Assembly: GCA_027487685.1 (NCBI GenBank)
Contig: JAIYDC010000046.1
Coordinates: 1-64,000, forward strand
Reading direction: 5' to 3'
Source of the DNA: Pseudomonadota bacterium
Lineage (GTDB): Bacteria; Bdellovibrionota; Bacteriovoracia; Bacteriovoracales; Bacteriovoracaceae
Length of the DNA stretch: 64,000 bases
In this document: one piece after another, positions 37,652 to 45,560 of the stretch
How positions within the stretch are numbered: position 1 is the stretch's first letter
How the letters are laid out: the number at the start of each line of letters is the position of its first letter
Made by a program: the position numbers and the translations under genes
The notes under the pieces: model-generated
Databases searched by the model: none
Told to the model about the DNA's origin: nothing
Seen by the model: only the letters and a program-made list of their open reading frames with translations

Positions 37652-38068
37652 ATGTCCCAGTTAACGGTAGGCAAGGATGTGCTCTCATACTGCACAAAAT
37701 GTAAACTCAACCTTGGTCATACCATTGTCGCGATGAAAGATGATAAGCACATCGCTAAAGTTAAGTGCAATACCTGTAACACGATTCACGCCTATAAAGA
37801 TCCATCGACTTCGTCGAAGCAAGGCAAGACCCGGACTAAGAAGACCGAGGGCGTGCCTTCAAAGGTCATCTCCGTTTCTGACCTGTGGATGGAGAAAATG
37901 GCGAAAACCAAAAACAAATCGACTCCCTACGCCATGGATGGTCGGTTCCATCAAGGTGATGTTATTGACCACTCGAAGTTCGGCCCAGGTATTGTTGAGA
38001 AAGTTGTCGATGACAAGATCGAGGTCATCTTCCGTCACGAGATTAAGACCCTAGTTCACAATAAGTAA
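37652..38068 (+). CDS. Zinc-ribbon plus SH3-like barrel protein
   Basis: The 138-residue cytoplasmic protein has an N-terminal zinc ribbon (YCTKCKL ... VKCNTCNTIH), a basic linker (SSKQGKTRTKKTEG) and a C-terminal small beta-barrel (about 100-138, FHQGDVIDHSKFGPGIVEKVVDDKIEVIFRHEIKTLVH). That barrel resembles the CarD-N/DUF3553-like fold, some members of which bind RNA polymerase. A role in nucleic-acid or RNA-polymerase binding is likely but unproven. It has its own promoter and terminator. Confidence 0.75.
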   Translation: MSQLTVGKDVLSYCTKCKLNLGHTIVAMKDDKHIAKVKCNTCNTIHAYKDPSTSSKQGKTRTKKTEGVPSKVISVSDLWMEKMAKTKNKSTPYAMDGRFHQGDVIDHSKFGPGIVEKVVDDKIEVIFRHEIKTLVHNK

Positions 38069-38086
38069 TTTCGATATCTACTTAAT

Positions 38087-38119
38087 AAAAAAGGCCTGGA
38101 ATTTTTCCAGGCCTTTTTT
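38087..38119. terminator. Bidirectional rho-independent terminator
   Basis: AAAAAAGGCCTGGAA and its exact complement flank a TTT loop, giving a 15-base-pair stem with A- and T-runs on both sides. It serves the convergent genes ending at 38068 and 38140. Confidence 0.92.
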
Positions 38120-38139
38120 ATTATTGTTTTTAAAAAGTC

Positions 38140-40257
38140 CTACCAGCCCGTGCCGAAGCCCGCACCAAAACTTGCATTGATGCCGAAGCCCGCATTAGCT
38201 GGGTGATAACCAGCTCCGCCGACGTTCCAGCCACCGCCACCGTTCCAGCCACCGCCGCTGTAACCTGCCTGGAAGGCCGAGCCTTGCTGCTGCCTCATGA
38301 AATCTATGTTAGAGGCCTGCTGACTGGCACCGAAGTCGTAACCTACTCCTCCACCGCCGTTCCAACCGCCGCCACCGCCGTTCCAACCGCCGCCACCGCC
38401 GTTCCAGCCGCCGCCACCGCCATTCCAGCCGCCGCCACCGCCGTTCCAGCCGCCGCCACCGCCGTTCCAGCCGCCGCCACCGCCATTCCAGCCGCCGCCA
38501 CCGCCATTCCAGCCGCCGCCACCGCCATTCCAGCCGCCATTCCAGCCGCCATTTCCGCCACCAGCAATAGAGATTCCGTTTGCGAGTCCGATACCCCCGC
38601 CGTTTAAGCAGCCCCCGAAACCGCAGCCACCACCGTTCCAGCCGCCATTTCCGCCACCGTTCCAGCCCCCGTTCCAGCCGCCGGCCGAACCGCCAGCAAT
38701 AGAGATTCCGTTAGCAAATCCACCACCGCCGTTCCAGCCCCCGCCGCCGTTCCAGCCACCACCGCCGTTCCAGCCCCCGCCGCCGTTCCAGCCCCCGTAA
38801 GGACCCATAGCGCCTGCAACAAAGCCCGGAGTAAAACCAGCCCCATAAAAGCCATTGAGGCCACCATTCTGAAGTCCCGCATGGCCACCAAGGTTAAAGC
38901 CATTACATCTCATCTGCCGTTGCTGCTCGGGTGTTAGGCCTGGAAGCTCATTTGCGGATAAGTATTGAAGATAATCTCCCTGGGAGAGCCGGCACTGCTC
39001 GAAGCCTGCTACCGCTGCACCTGCCCAAGCCTCATTCGAGCGCTCAATCGCCCGAGATTGGACGTAAGCAGATCCAAACATCGCTAGTGGCGGAGCAATT
39101 GCTCCCACAATCTCTGCAATCCCTGAAAGAGTACTTTGTCTGGCCCGACCACCGACCTGACAATTTACGCAATTGCTTGTGTCGTAGCGGCCAGAAATTT
39201 CTATATCTGCCCCACCCATACAAACGGATGGATTTGCACTTGAAGAGCAGAGGAAGCGACGGTTCGTCGTCATCCACTCCTGACAGCGCTCAATATCTCT
39301 TTGTCTAGTTGAATTACAGTAAGCTGGAAGCTGTGCCCCTGCGCCGCCGCCAGCGCCGGCCGCGACACTAACTCCTCCGCCGATCGTCACGCCGCCACCA
39401 ACACCGACACCTCCACCGCCGCCAGCAGAGACACCAACGCCTCCGCCAACGCTGACACCACCGACCGCGCCACCAGCAGATCCTGATGAAGCGCCCGATG
39501 TCGTATGTACTGTCATGCCACTTGGACAATTAGTCCCCGTAACAGAAACAATTCTTCCATTCGCGTCCTTACAGACGATTGTTCCAGTTCGAACAGTGAC
39601 GCCTCGTCCAAGGTCAACGCTACGGTCACCAATAATCCGACCATCACGGTCACGCGGCAGATGTTCGCGCCTAACACGATAGACACCAGGGTGCCTTAAA
39701 AGACATGATACGCAAGAAGAGCGCTCAAAGCCCTGACGGCGACCTTCCCAGAAACGCCAACCGAGTCTAGGCCTACACTCACTGTAGCAAAGGCCTCCCG
39801 GCTCGATCCTGCCCTCGCCTTCGAGCTCCTCACAGATAATTGCACCTCCGTCTCCCGAGCCTGAAGTAGAACCAGAGCTAGAACCTGAACTCGATCCAGA
39901 GTTAGAACCTGAACTTGATCCAGAGTTAGAACCTGAACTCGATCCAGAGCTAGAACCTGTAGAAGGCGTGAAATTTCCATCGATCACTGATTTCGCGATA
40001 CAGACTCGCCGAGTGGCCTCTACGTTGGCCTCAGGCCCTGTGGCACCGTCCGGAATCTGGAGCCTGCCACCCTCTCCATTCGTTCGGCGGCATGTGATCT
40101 GCCGGCAATACTGACTGCCTTCTTCCACCATGTTGCCCATGCTGTACTGACCGCCTCGCGAGCGGCAGAACTCAATGGCCTGGGCGGTAAAGTCGTCGGC
40201 AAATGCTCCCGTAAGAGGGAACAGCAGACCTAGTGCAAGAGGGATAAACTTCATCAT
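38140..40257 (-). CDS. Exported glycine-rich repeat protein
   Basis: This 705-residue surface or secreted protein has a signal peptide (1-20), a Cys-containing N-terminal domain, and a Ser-Gly tract (about 100-133). A second Cys-rich domain (about 140-250), a Gly/Val/Ala tract, a third domain with one hydrophobic stretch (IVGAIAPPLAMFGSAY) and a long Trp-Asn-Gly region follow. That region has four WNGGGG units and nine WNGGGGG units (7 residues each), plus a duplicated block (NGISIAGG followed by GGWNGGWNGG). The end is aromatic-Gly (GFGTGW). I do not recognise the family; a structural or adhesive role is plausible. A sigma-28-like promoter lies upstream. Confidence 0.75.
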   Translation of the reverse strand: MMKFIPLALGLLFPLTGAFADDFTAQAIEFCRSRGGQYSMGNMVEEGSQYCRQITCRRTNGEGGRLQIPDGATGPEANVEATRRVCIAKSVIDGNFTPSTGSSSGSSSGSNSGSSSGSNSGSSSGSSSGSTSGSGDGGAIICEELEGEGRIEPGGLCYSECRPRLGWRFWEGRRQGFERSSCVSCLLRHPGVYRVRREHLPRDRDGRIIGDRSVDLGRGVTVRTGTIVCKDANGRIVSVTGTNCPSGMTVHTTSGASSGSAGGAVGGVSVGGGVGVSAGGGGGVGVGGGVTIGGGVSVAAGAGGGAGAQLPAYCNSTRQRDIERCQEWMTTNRRFLCSSSANPSVCMGGADIEISGRYDTSNCVNCQVGGRARQSTLSGIAEIVGAIAPPLAMFGSAYVQSRAIERSNEAWAGAAVAGFEQCRLSQGDYLQYLSANELPGLTPEQQRQMRCNGFNLGGHAGLQNGGLNGFYGAGFTPGFVAGAMGPYGGWNGGGGWNGGGGWNGGGGWNGGGGFANGISIAGGSAGGWNGGWNGGGNGGWNGGGCGFGGCLNGGGIGLANGISIAGGGNGGWNGGWNGGGGGWNGGGGGWNGGGGGWNGGGGGWNGGGGGWNGGGGGWNGGGGGWNGGGGGWNGGGGVGYDFGASQQASNIDFMRQQQGSAFQAGYSGGGWNGGGGWNVGGAGYHPANAGFGINASFGAGFGTGW
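38351..38539 (-). repeat. Nine tandem 21-bp repeats coding WNGGGGG
   Basis: Nine uninterrupted 21-base units lie inside the glycine-rich gene, differing only at a few third positions (AAC/AAT Asn codons, TGG-flanking Gly codons). The period is a multiple of three, so copy-number change would alter protein length without breaking the frame. Confidence 0.9.
38721..38797 (-). repeat. Four imperfect 18-bp repeats coding WNGGGG
   Basis: A shorter array of the same theme lies 180 bases from the 21-bp array. Both are followed in the protein by nearly the same NGISIAGG-containing block, which suggests an internal duplication. Confidence 0.75.
39862..39957 (-). repeat. Ser-Gly repeat tract (about 24-bp units)
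   Basis: Near-identical units alternate Ser, Gly and Asn codons and encode GSSSGSNSGSSSG-type sequence. The tract links the N-terminal Cys domain to the rest of the protein, as a flexible spacer would. Confidence 0.75.
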
Positions 40258-40394
40258 ATTGTCCTACCCGATAGTAATTCTCCCACCCAAGGGAGAACGA
40301 TTCCTAATCACAATGATAGCACCTGATCAGAAGCAGACTACGTTAGGCAAAATTCTCCCGATCAAGGGCAGGTCTGTGACCCACATTCGTCTAA

Positions 40395-40422
40395 GTATCG
40401 GAAAGAGATCGATAAAACTTTA
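40395..40422 (-). promoter_or_regulatory. Sigma-28-type promoter upstream of the glycine-rich gene
   Basis: On the minus strand TAAAGTTT is followed after 12 bases by TCCGATAC. The -35 is identical to the FliA consensus and the -10 shares CCGATA. TAAA-N16-CCGATA is within the spacing used by FliA/SigD enzymes. It would give a leader of about 130 bases. It lies in a 216-base gap that otherwise shows nothing else clear. Confidence 0.55.
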
Positions 40423-40473
40423 GCCTTCGTAGCTCTAGCGCCTTCTTCAAGAATCATGTAATCTCCGGTCGTT

Positions 40474-41076
40474 ATGGACATATTCACGAATAACCTCTTT
40501 GACTGGATCATTCTCATCTCCCTTCTGGTCGGTGCGGCCTACGCCATGAAAATCATTGGGCAAGAAAAGGTAACTTTCCGACAGGACTCGTACGAACTCC
40601 GATTCGGGGGCCTCTCTTTCATGATCGCCAATTGGTGGACCATCGTGTCTCAGACTGAATCATGCATGCGCTTTGAACGCACCGACACCCATTACGACTG
40701 GGTTGCGACCTTTACCTATTTCCCCGACCATGGTGGTAAGACTCTCCCCCAGTTGCTAGAGGACAAACTCAACCTTGAGGGAATCGAGTTTGACGAAGAT
40801 GTGGTTTTCGAAACAGACTCCCGGGTTTTGTTTCGGGACACGGCCATCCAGGAATACTTCCAGGAGGTCATTCGCGTGGAAGGCAAGGGCACACAGAACG
40901 TGATCAATCGAATTTACTACGACATCTACTTCGCCCGTCCTCTCGAAGATAAAGGCTATTTCATTTTTGAGAGCTGGAGTTCGGTTCTAAGTGGATCTCT
41001 GGAGGGGCCGTTTTTTGAAGAAACTATGGCAGAATTGAGTTTTTTGGTCGAAGAGAATGACACACCCCACCCGTGA
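40474..41076 (+). CDS. Membrane-anchored protein of unknown function
   Basis: The 200-residue product has one N-terminal hydrophobic segment (about 7-27, FDWIILISLLVGAAYAMKIIG) with no clear cleavage site, then a soluble mixed alpha/beta domain rich in Trp, Phe and acidic residues. The domain is probably cytoplasmic or periplasmic and tethered to the inner membrane. I do not recognise it. No good Shine-Dalgarno precedes the ATG (CTCCGGTCGTT). It is convergent with the gene at 41097. Confidence 0.65.
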   Translation: MDIFTNNLFDWIILISLLVGAAYAMKIIGQEKVTFRQDSYELRFGGLSFMIANWWTIVSQTESCMRFERTDTHYDWVATFTYFPDHGGKTLPQLLEDKLNLEGIEFDEDVVFETDSRVLFRDTAIQEYFQEVIRVEGKGTQNVINRIYYDIYFARPLEDKGYFIFESWSSVLSGSLEGPFFEETMAELSFLVEENDTPHP

Positions 41077-41096
41077 AGAGCGGGGCAAGGTCAAAC

Positions 41097-41540
41097 CTAA
41101 TTTCTTTTTGGAGCAAAAGAACGGATCCGATCGATGACGAAATCGATGAGCTCTTCGTCAGTAGCGAAAACGTCTTCGATAAGATCGTTTGTGAGAAGAA
41201 AATTCTTAACCCGAATTGAAATATTATGCAGCGATTCCATCAGGTAGAGCCCGCCGATATTCTCGCCATTGAAGGACTTAATAATTTCCTTCCGAGCATG
41301 GTTGAACATCTCTGTCTCTGTGATGTCACCTGGAATATCGTCTCCGAACTTTTCTTCAACTTCTTCTATGGCCTGTTCTTTGATGTTTTCATCAGTGGCA
41401 AAGCTCACACCGTATTCCGTGGCCAGAGCTTCGATCAAGTCAGCGCGTGCGTCAGCCGCGAATTCGATCATCTCGGCTTGCTTCAGGTGATTGATTGTGT
41501 ATGTTGAGAGCCCCTTGAGCGTTTCAAAATCAGTTTTCAT
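41097..41540 (-). CDS. DUF507-like cytoplasmic protein
   Basis: This 147-residue acidic helical protein has a C-terminal half (LYLMESLHNISIRVKNFLLTNDLIEDVFATDEELIDFVIDRIRSF) resembling the DUF507 family, which is common in deltaproteobacteria-like lineages and has no assigned function. The DUF507 link is from memory of the pattern and is tentative. It is a single gene upstream of, and in the same direction as, nothing obvious; murJ follows on the same strand 75 bases further upstream. Confidence 0.6.
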   Translation of the reverse strand: MKTDFETLKGLSTYTINHLKQAEMIEFAADARADLIEALATEYGVSFATDENIKEQAIEEVEEKFGDDIPGDITETEMFNHARKEIIKSFNGENIGGLYLMESLHNISIRVKNFLLTNDLIEDVFATDEELIDFVIDRIRSFAPKRN

Positions 41541-41614
41541 AAAAAACGTCCTTAATTAGGTATGTCTCTGACAGGATAACTAAAAAGGTTGCCCGATACA
41601 AGTTAAAGCGTTGA

Positions 41615-43177
41615 TTATTTTGAGCGCCGAAGCTTTTTTGTGACTTTATCAAGGAGCGCGGTGACAGCGCTTCGCTCCCCGAGAAGCATAAGAAAAGTTA
41701 GGTAGAGCGCACCGACAGACATGATCTGCGCACCTAAATAAAAGCATTTATTGAAAAATGGTTGAGCGTAGAATTCAACCTTCAGAAGTGCCTCCACAAC
41801 AATAGCCGACCCGAACGTTGCCCCTACAACCTTTGCCATACGCGAAGAGAAAAAGAATCCCCAGGATAGGCTTAAGTCACGCTTAAGAAACCAGCTTTGG
41901 ATGACAGCGTTCACAAAGACTGAAAGTGTTGTCCCAAGGGCCAGCACCTTGAAGCCAAAGACCGGGGTCAAGAGAAGACAAAACATGATATTGAATGCAA
42001 TGGACACCAATGAGGCCATCACCGGAATCTTCTGACGGTCCAGCGCGTAGAACGTCGGGACCAGGATTTTGTAGAGACCATAAAATGGGAGCCCGAGAGC
42101 ATACATCCGAAGCGCCTGCCCTGTCATAAGCGTGCTCTCTCGGTCAAACCGTCCCCGCTCAAAGATGAGGTTAACGATCTCATCAGAGAGACAAAACAAG
42201 ATCACGAGGGCCGGCATGACTGTGAGGAATGAAAGGTAGTAGCTTTGCTGAAGCTGGGCCTTGGCGCCTGCTTGATCTCCCTTCTTCCATGCTTCTGAGA
42301 AATGCACTAGGTTAGAATTACCGATACTGACCGAAAGAATTCCAACCGGAAGCTGGAAAAGGCGGAAACTGTAGTTCAACCAAGAGGTCGCTCCTACGAT
42401 GGGTGTCGCAAGGACCGTGGTGATGAGAAGGTTGACCTGAGTTGCTGCAAAGCCAACGAGACCAGGACCAATGAGCCTGACGATCTTCCGGGACCGATCA
42501 GTCCAAAAACGTTTAGGCCAGATAGGCCTGAAGCCACGGCGCCAGATGAGAGGAACCTGGACGGCCGCTTGCATGAAGCCTCCGAGCATGGCCCCGATCC
42601 CTAGAGAATAGATGGGATGGTATCCTAGCCGATGGATCACTCCTGAGAGTCCACCCATACACAGGATGCTCATCACGTTGTAAGAAGCGGGAGCTAATGC
42701 AGGAACGAAGAATACTTTGAGAGAATTAAGAGCACCCATAAAGAGTGCAGCAAGTGACACGAAAGTCAGGAACGGTGCCATGATCCGCGTAAGGTTCACG
42801 GTGATGGTAAACTTTTCTGGATCCTTGGTGAAGGCCGGTGCGAAAAGAGCGATGAGTTCGGGCGCAAAAATCATGATCCCGATGGAAATCGCACCGGTGA
42901 TAAAAGTCAGAAGCCAAAAGAGCGACCACATGAGTTCACGAGACTCTTGCTGAGAAGATTGGTTTGCCTCGACGAAGGTGGGAACAAAAGCTGAAGAGAA
43001 GGCCCCTTCGGCGAAGAGGTCCCGAAGCAGATTGGGGATCCGATAAGCTACGAGGAAAGCGTCGGTAACACCCGAGGCCCCGAAGTACGCGGCCATCACC
43101 TGCTCCCGGACGAGACCCAGGATCCGCGAAAAAAAAGTCGCGACCGCCATCTTGATCGTAGAACGAAGAACCGACAT
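41615..43177 (-). CDS. murJ: MurJ lipid II flippase
   Basis: MurJ flips lipid II across the inner membrane for peptidoglycan synthesis. The 520-residue protein has about 14 membrane helices and the MviN signatures MAVATFFSRILGLVREQVMAAYFGASGVTDAFLVAYRIPNLLRDLFAEGAFSSAFVP and the later ALDRQKIPVMASLVSIAFN. I chose the ATG at 43177, with AGGGGA 5 bases upstream; a longer in-frame start at 43237 adds 20 residues without hydrophobic character. The next gene upstream points away. Confidence 0.94.
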   Translation of the reverse strand: MSVLRSTIKMAVATFFSRILGLVREQVMAAYFGASGVTDAFLVAYRIPNLLRDLFAEGAFSSAFVPTFVEANQSSQQESRELMWSLFWLLTFITGAISIGIMIFAPELIALFAPAFTKDPEKFTITVNLTRIMAPFLTFVSLAALFMGALNSLKVFFVPALAPASYNVMSILCMGGLSGVIHRLGYHPIYSLGIGAMLGGFMQAAVQVPLIWRRGFRPIWPKRFWTDRSRKIVRLIGPGLVGFAATQVNLLITTVLATPIVGATSWLNYSFRLFQLPVGILSVSIGNSNLVHFSEAWKKGDQAGAKAQLQQSYYLSFLTVMPALVILFCLSDEIVNLIFERGRFDRESTLMTGQALRMYALGLPFYGLYKILVPTFYALDRQKIPVMASLVSIAFNIMFCLLLTPVFGFKVLALGTTLSVFVNAVIQSWFLKRDLSLSWGFFFSSRMAKVVGATFGSAIVVEALLKVEFYAQPFFNKCFYLGAQIMSVGALYLTFLMLLGERSAVTALLDKVTKKLRRSK

Positions 43178-43246
43178 AAAAATCCCCTGCCCGCCATTGT
43201 GACCTGAGAAGAAATTTTTGCAAAGAGAAGTTTCCAAGTCGTTTGC

Positions 43247-43399
43247 TCAAACATCGGTCCCACATCGGCCCTGTGGAGCATCGGGGCAAGACTGCATAAC
43301 TCCTTTCGCGGTTGCCTGATGGCACCAGTGCTCCTGACTTTCACTCTCAAGCAGGGAAGCCGATGTTAGGAGAAACGTCGTTACAATCGATAGGGGCAT
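43247..43399 (-). CDS. Possible small exported peptide (weak)
   Basis: A 50-residue frame upstream of murJ starts with a signal-like stretch (MPLSIVTTFLLTSASLLES) and ends in a Cys-containing tail (HWCHQAT, SCPDAPQGRCG). No Shine-Dalgarno precedes the ATG, so it may be chance. It is the only protein-like content in the 354-base gap 43178-43531, which also holds the hairpin at 43431-43472. Confidence 0.22.
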   Translation of the reverse strand: MPLSIVTTFLLTSASLLESESQEHWCHQATAKGVMQSCPDAPQGRCGTDV

Positions 43400-43430
43400 G
43401 CGCAAAGATGGAGGAAGGCCGGAGGCCACA

Positions 43431-43472
43431 AGGTCGCCCGGGCCCCAGGAAGGGGCGCACACCGGGCGACCT
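43431..43472 (+). promoter_or_regulatory. Very stable GC hairpin before the 43532 gene
   Basis: AGGTCGCCCGG and CCGGGCGACCT form an 11-base-pair outer stem, continued by GCCCC/GGGGC around AGGAA, with a five-base bulge (GCACA) on the 3' side. No T-run follows. It lies 59 bases before the ATG and again exposes GGA in its loop. Confidence 0.55.
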
Positions 43473-43531
43473 CACACACATCCCAAGGCTCCAGGATGGA
43501 AGCTGAAGGGAAAGACAAGCTGGAGGTCTTT

Positions 43532-43876
43532 ATGTACCTGGCCATTGCCGTAGAAACCAAGCAGCACCCCCGCAGTCAGACCGATTACCGGGTCTGGTAC
43601 CTCGAGGTTGACACTAGCGGAACAGTCGTGAGTGTCGGGGCCAAGACGAAGCAAGAGGTCGTGGAAAGCCTCTTTGAGTGTTACCGCCGCTCAGGTCAAT
43701 CCAACTGGCGCTCTTTCCCAAAAGGGGCAGAGCGCTCACGCCCCATCGAGCTTCTGGACTTCGTCAGCATGAATCTTTACCAGAACACTCATTTTGGTGA
43801 TCTTCCAACGCTTTCGGAGTTTCAAGGTGTTCTTGATGCACTTAAGCATCGTCTTGAGTTGAGGTCCATTGCCTAA
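43532..43876 (+). CDS. Small cytoplasmic protein of unknown function
   Basis: I do not recognise this 114-residue protein. The ATG at 43532 has GGAGG five bases upstream, so I prefer it to the in-frame ATG at 43496, which has no ribosome site. The sequence has no signal peptide or membrane segment. A beta-alpha pattern (MYLAIAVETKQ, YRVWYLEVDTSGTVVSVGAKTKQEVVESLFECYRR) resembles small HicB- or DUF1902-like folds, but I would not assign one. Confidence 0.6.
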   Translation: MYLAIAVETKQHPRSQTDYRVWYLEVDTSGTVVSVGAKTKQEVVESLFECYRRSGQSNWRSFPKGAERSRPIELLDFVSMNLYQNTHFGDLPTLSEFQGVLDALKHRLELRSIA

Positions 43877-43913
43877 GTTCTAATCGCCTAAGAAAATCAG
43901 GATCTTTGAGACC

Positions 43914-43947
43914 AGAGAGGGGGCGAAGTCCCCCCTCTCTCTTATTT
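43914..43947 (+). terminator. Probable terminator after the 43532 gene
   Basis: AGAGAGGGGG and CCCCCTCTCT form a 10-base-pair stem around CGAAGTC, followed by CTTATTT. The T-run is broken, but the stem is strong and well placed. Confidence 0.65.
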
Positions 43948-43989
43948 ATATGCAGACAGTCACCAGCTTTAGAAATCCCGGATTTGAAG

Positions 43990-44020
43990 TTCAAAAACCT
44001 CACCGCTAGATGTATATAAT
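43990..44020 (+). promoter_or_regulatory. Likely purA promoter
   Basis: A perfect TATAAT at 44015-44020 lies 53 bases before the purA ATG. The best -35 (TTCAAA, 43990) is 19 bases away, longer than ideal, so only the -10 is confident. Confidence 0.5.
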
Positions 44021-44073
44021 CTTACTCCGTCCATTCACTTTGATATTATCTTCGACAGAAGAAAGGAATTCAT

Positions 44074-45342
44074 ATGCAGACTATGGCGATCATCGGTGCT
44101 CAGTGGGGAGATGAAGGTAAGGGTAAAATCACCGACCTTCTCGCAGAAAATTGTGACCTCGTAGTCCGCTACCAGGGAGGCCACAACGCTGGTCATACCA
44201 TTTGGGTCAACGGCCAGAAAACGGTCCTTCATGTAATTCCATCTGGTGTTCTCCACCCGCACTGCCTTTCTGTGATCGGCCATGGTGTTGTTCTTGAGCC
44301 TGAGAACTTTCTAGCGGAGCTCGCGAAGATCAAGTGCATTACTCCAGTGACGCCAGAGAACTTAAAAGTATCGGCCACTGCAACAGTCATCACGAACTAC
44401 CATAAGCTTCTCGACGCCGCCCGTGAGGCCCAGGGCCCAGAGAAAATCGGCACGACCGGTAAGGGCATTGGCCCTGCCTATGAAGACAAGGTGTCTCGGC
44501 GCGGGATTAAAGTGAAAGACCTCCTCGATAAGGACACTCTCGTTCGCCGGCTCTCCAACGGCTACGCCGAAAAAGCTGTCCTATTTAAGCATCTCTATCA
44601 AATAGACATCCCTTCTATCGAAGAAGAGGTCGAGCGCCTGTTCCGCTTGGGCGAATCAATGAAGGATTACGTGACTGATACGTTTAGTCTGATCGATGAC
44701 AAGCTGGCCCAAGGGAAACGCGTTCTTTATGAGGGGGCCCAGGGAATTCTCCTCGACATCGACTACGGCACCTACCCGTTCGTGACGTCTTCCTCTACTG
44801 CTGGTGCCGGGATTTACACCGGCGCGGGAATTCCTGGAAAGAAGCTCGATGAAGTTATCGGCGTTGCCAAGGCCTACACTACTCGCGTGGGTGAGGGTCC
44901 GTTCCCAACGGAACTCACGGACGAACTCGGCGAAGAGATTCAAACTAAAGGCCATGAATTCGGCGCCACTACTGGGCGCAAGCGCCGCTGCGGCTGGCTT
45001 GATCTTCCTCTGCTCCGCTATGCCGTCAAATGTTCACACCTCACCAGCATTGCCCTGACTAAGCTCGACATCCTAAGTAACCTGCGTGAACTCAAAGTCT
45101 GCTATGGCTATGAGGTTAATGGACGAGTGGTTGAATGCGCATATCCAGGAATCAATCTCTATGGCGCTAAGCCCCTCTATAAATCATTCACGCCATTCTC
45201 GGATGATTTCGGAGGGGGAAAACCATCGAAGGAGTTCGAGGCTTACGTTTCCTTCATTCAGGAGTCTCTCGGCATTCCAGTGGGGATCTATGCTTATGGG
45301 CCAGATCGAAATCAAGTTGTCTTTCGGCAGAAGTACTCTTAA
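44074..45342 (+). CDS. purA: Adenylosuccinate synthetase
   Basis: PurA makes adenylosuccinate from IMP, aspartate and GTP, the first committed step to AMP. The 422-residue protein is full length. The GTP loop is WGDEGKGK (11-18), with the catalytic Asp in it; VVRYQGGHNAGHTI (IMP contact), GTTGKGIGPAYEDK, STAGAGIYTGAGIP and TTGRKRRCGWLD follow. The ribosome site AAAGGAA is present. It is a single gene; a relic of the papain-like family begins only 7 bases after its stop. Confidence 0.97.
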   Translation: MQTMAIIGAQWGDEGKGKITDLLAENCDLVVRYQGGHNAGHTIWVNGQKTVLHVIPSGVLHPHCLSVIGHGVVLEPENFLAELAKIKCITPVTPENLKVSATATVITNYHKLLDAAREAQGPEKIGTTGKGIGPAYEDKVSRRGIKVKDLLDKDTLVRRLSNGYAEKAVLFKHLYQIDIPSIEEEVERLFRLGESMKDYVTDTFSLIDDKLAQGKRVLYEGAQGILLDIDYGTYPFVTSSSTAGAGIYTGAGIPGKKLDEVIGVAKAYTTRVGEGPFPTELTDELGEEIQTKGHEFGATTGRKRRCGWLDLPLLRYAVKCSHLTSIALTKLDILSNLRELKVCYGYEVNGRVVECAYPGINLYGAKPLYKSFTPFSDDFGGGKPSKEFEAYVSFIQESLGIPVGIYAYGPDRNQVVFRQKYS

Positions 45343-45349
45343 ATCTGCT

Positions 45350-45397
45350 GGCATCTTGACCGCCGCTCAGAAAATGAACTACCAACTCCTCATGTGA
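45350..45397 (+). pseudogene. Remnant of a papain-like peptidase gene
   Basis: Fifteen codons (GILTAAQKMNYQLLM, then TGA) match the active-site helix of the neighbouring peptidases; the third copy reads AYTAAQLMNYQLVKA. The catalytic Cys part and all the rest are missing. It lies directly after purA, as a trace of an earlier copy. Confidence 0.6.
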
Positions 45398-45420
45398 GGC
45401 CGCAGATCCCGTGAGCGGCC
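45398..45420 (+). terminator. Possible weak terminator after purA
   Basis: GGCCGC and GCGGCC form a 6-base-pair stem around an 11-base loop, followed by ACTCTTCTC rather than a clean T-run. This is the only stem near the purA end. Confidence 0.35.
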
Positions 45421-45491
45421 ACTCTTCTCAGAACTCTCGGCGATTGAAGGACCTCCGGGGATAGATCCGGAGATAGGACGTGCCAACTGAG

Positions 45492-45539
45492 TTAGCAAAG
45501 CTTACCTAGATTGACCGATCCGAAGTTTCCCAAGATAAT
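45492..45539 (+). promoter_or_regulatory. Promoter of papain-like gene 1 with shared upstream box
   Basis: TTGACC (45511), a 17-base spacer and GATAAT (45534-45539) make a good promoter 22 bases before the ATG. The box TTAGCAAAGCTTACC starts 42 bases upstream of GATAAT. Related boxes stand 41 bases before GATAAT at the next three genes. Confidence 0.7.
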
Positions 45540-45560
45540 CCAGTGAGGTAAAGGATCTAC

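Noticed and set aside
38351-38539. Regular 21-bp repeats that could be mistaken for a CRISPR array.
   Set aside because: There are no spacers; units are contiguous and lie in frame in a glycine-rich coding region.
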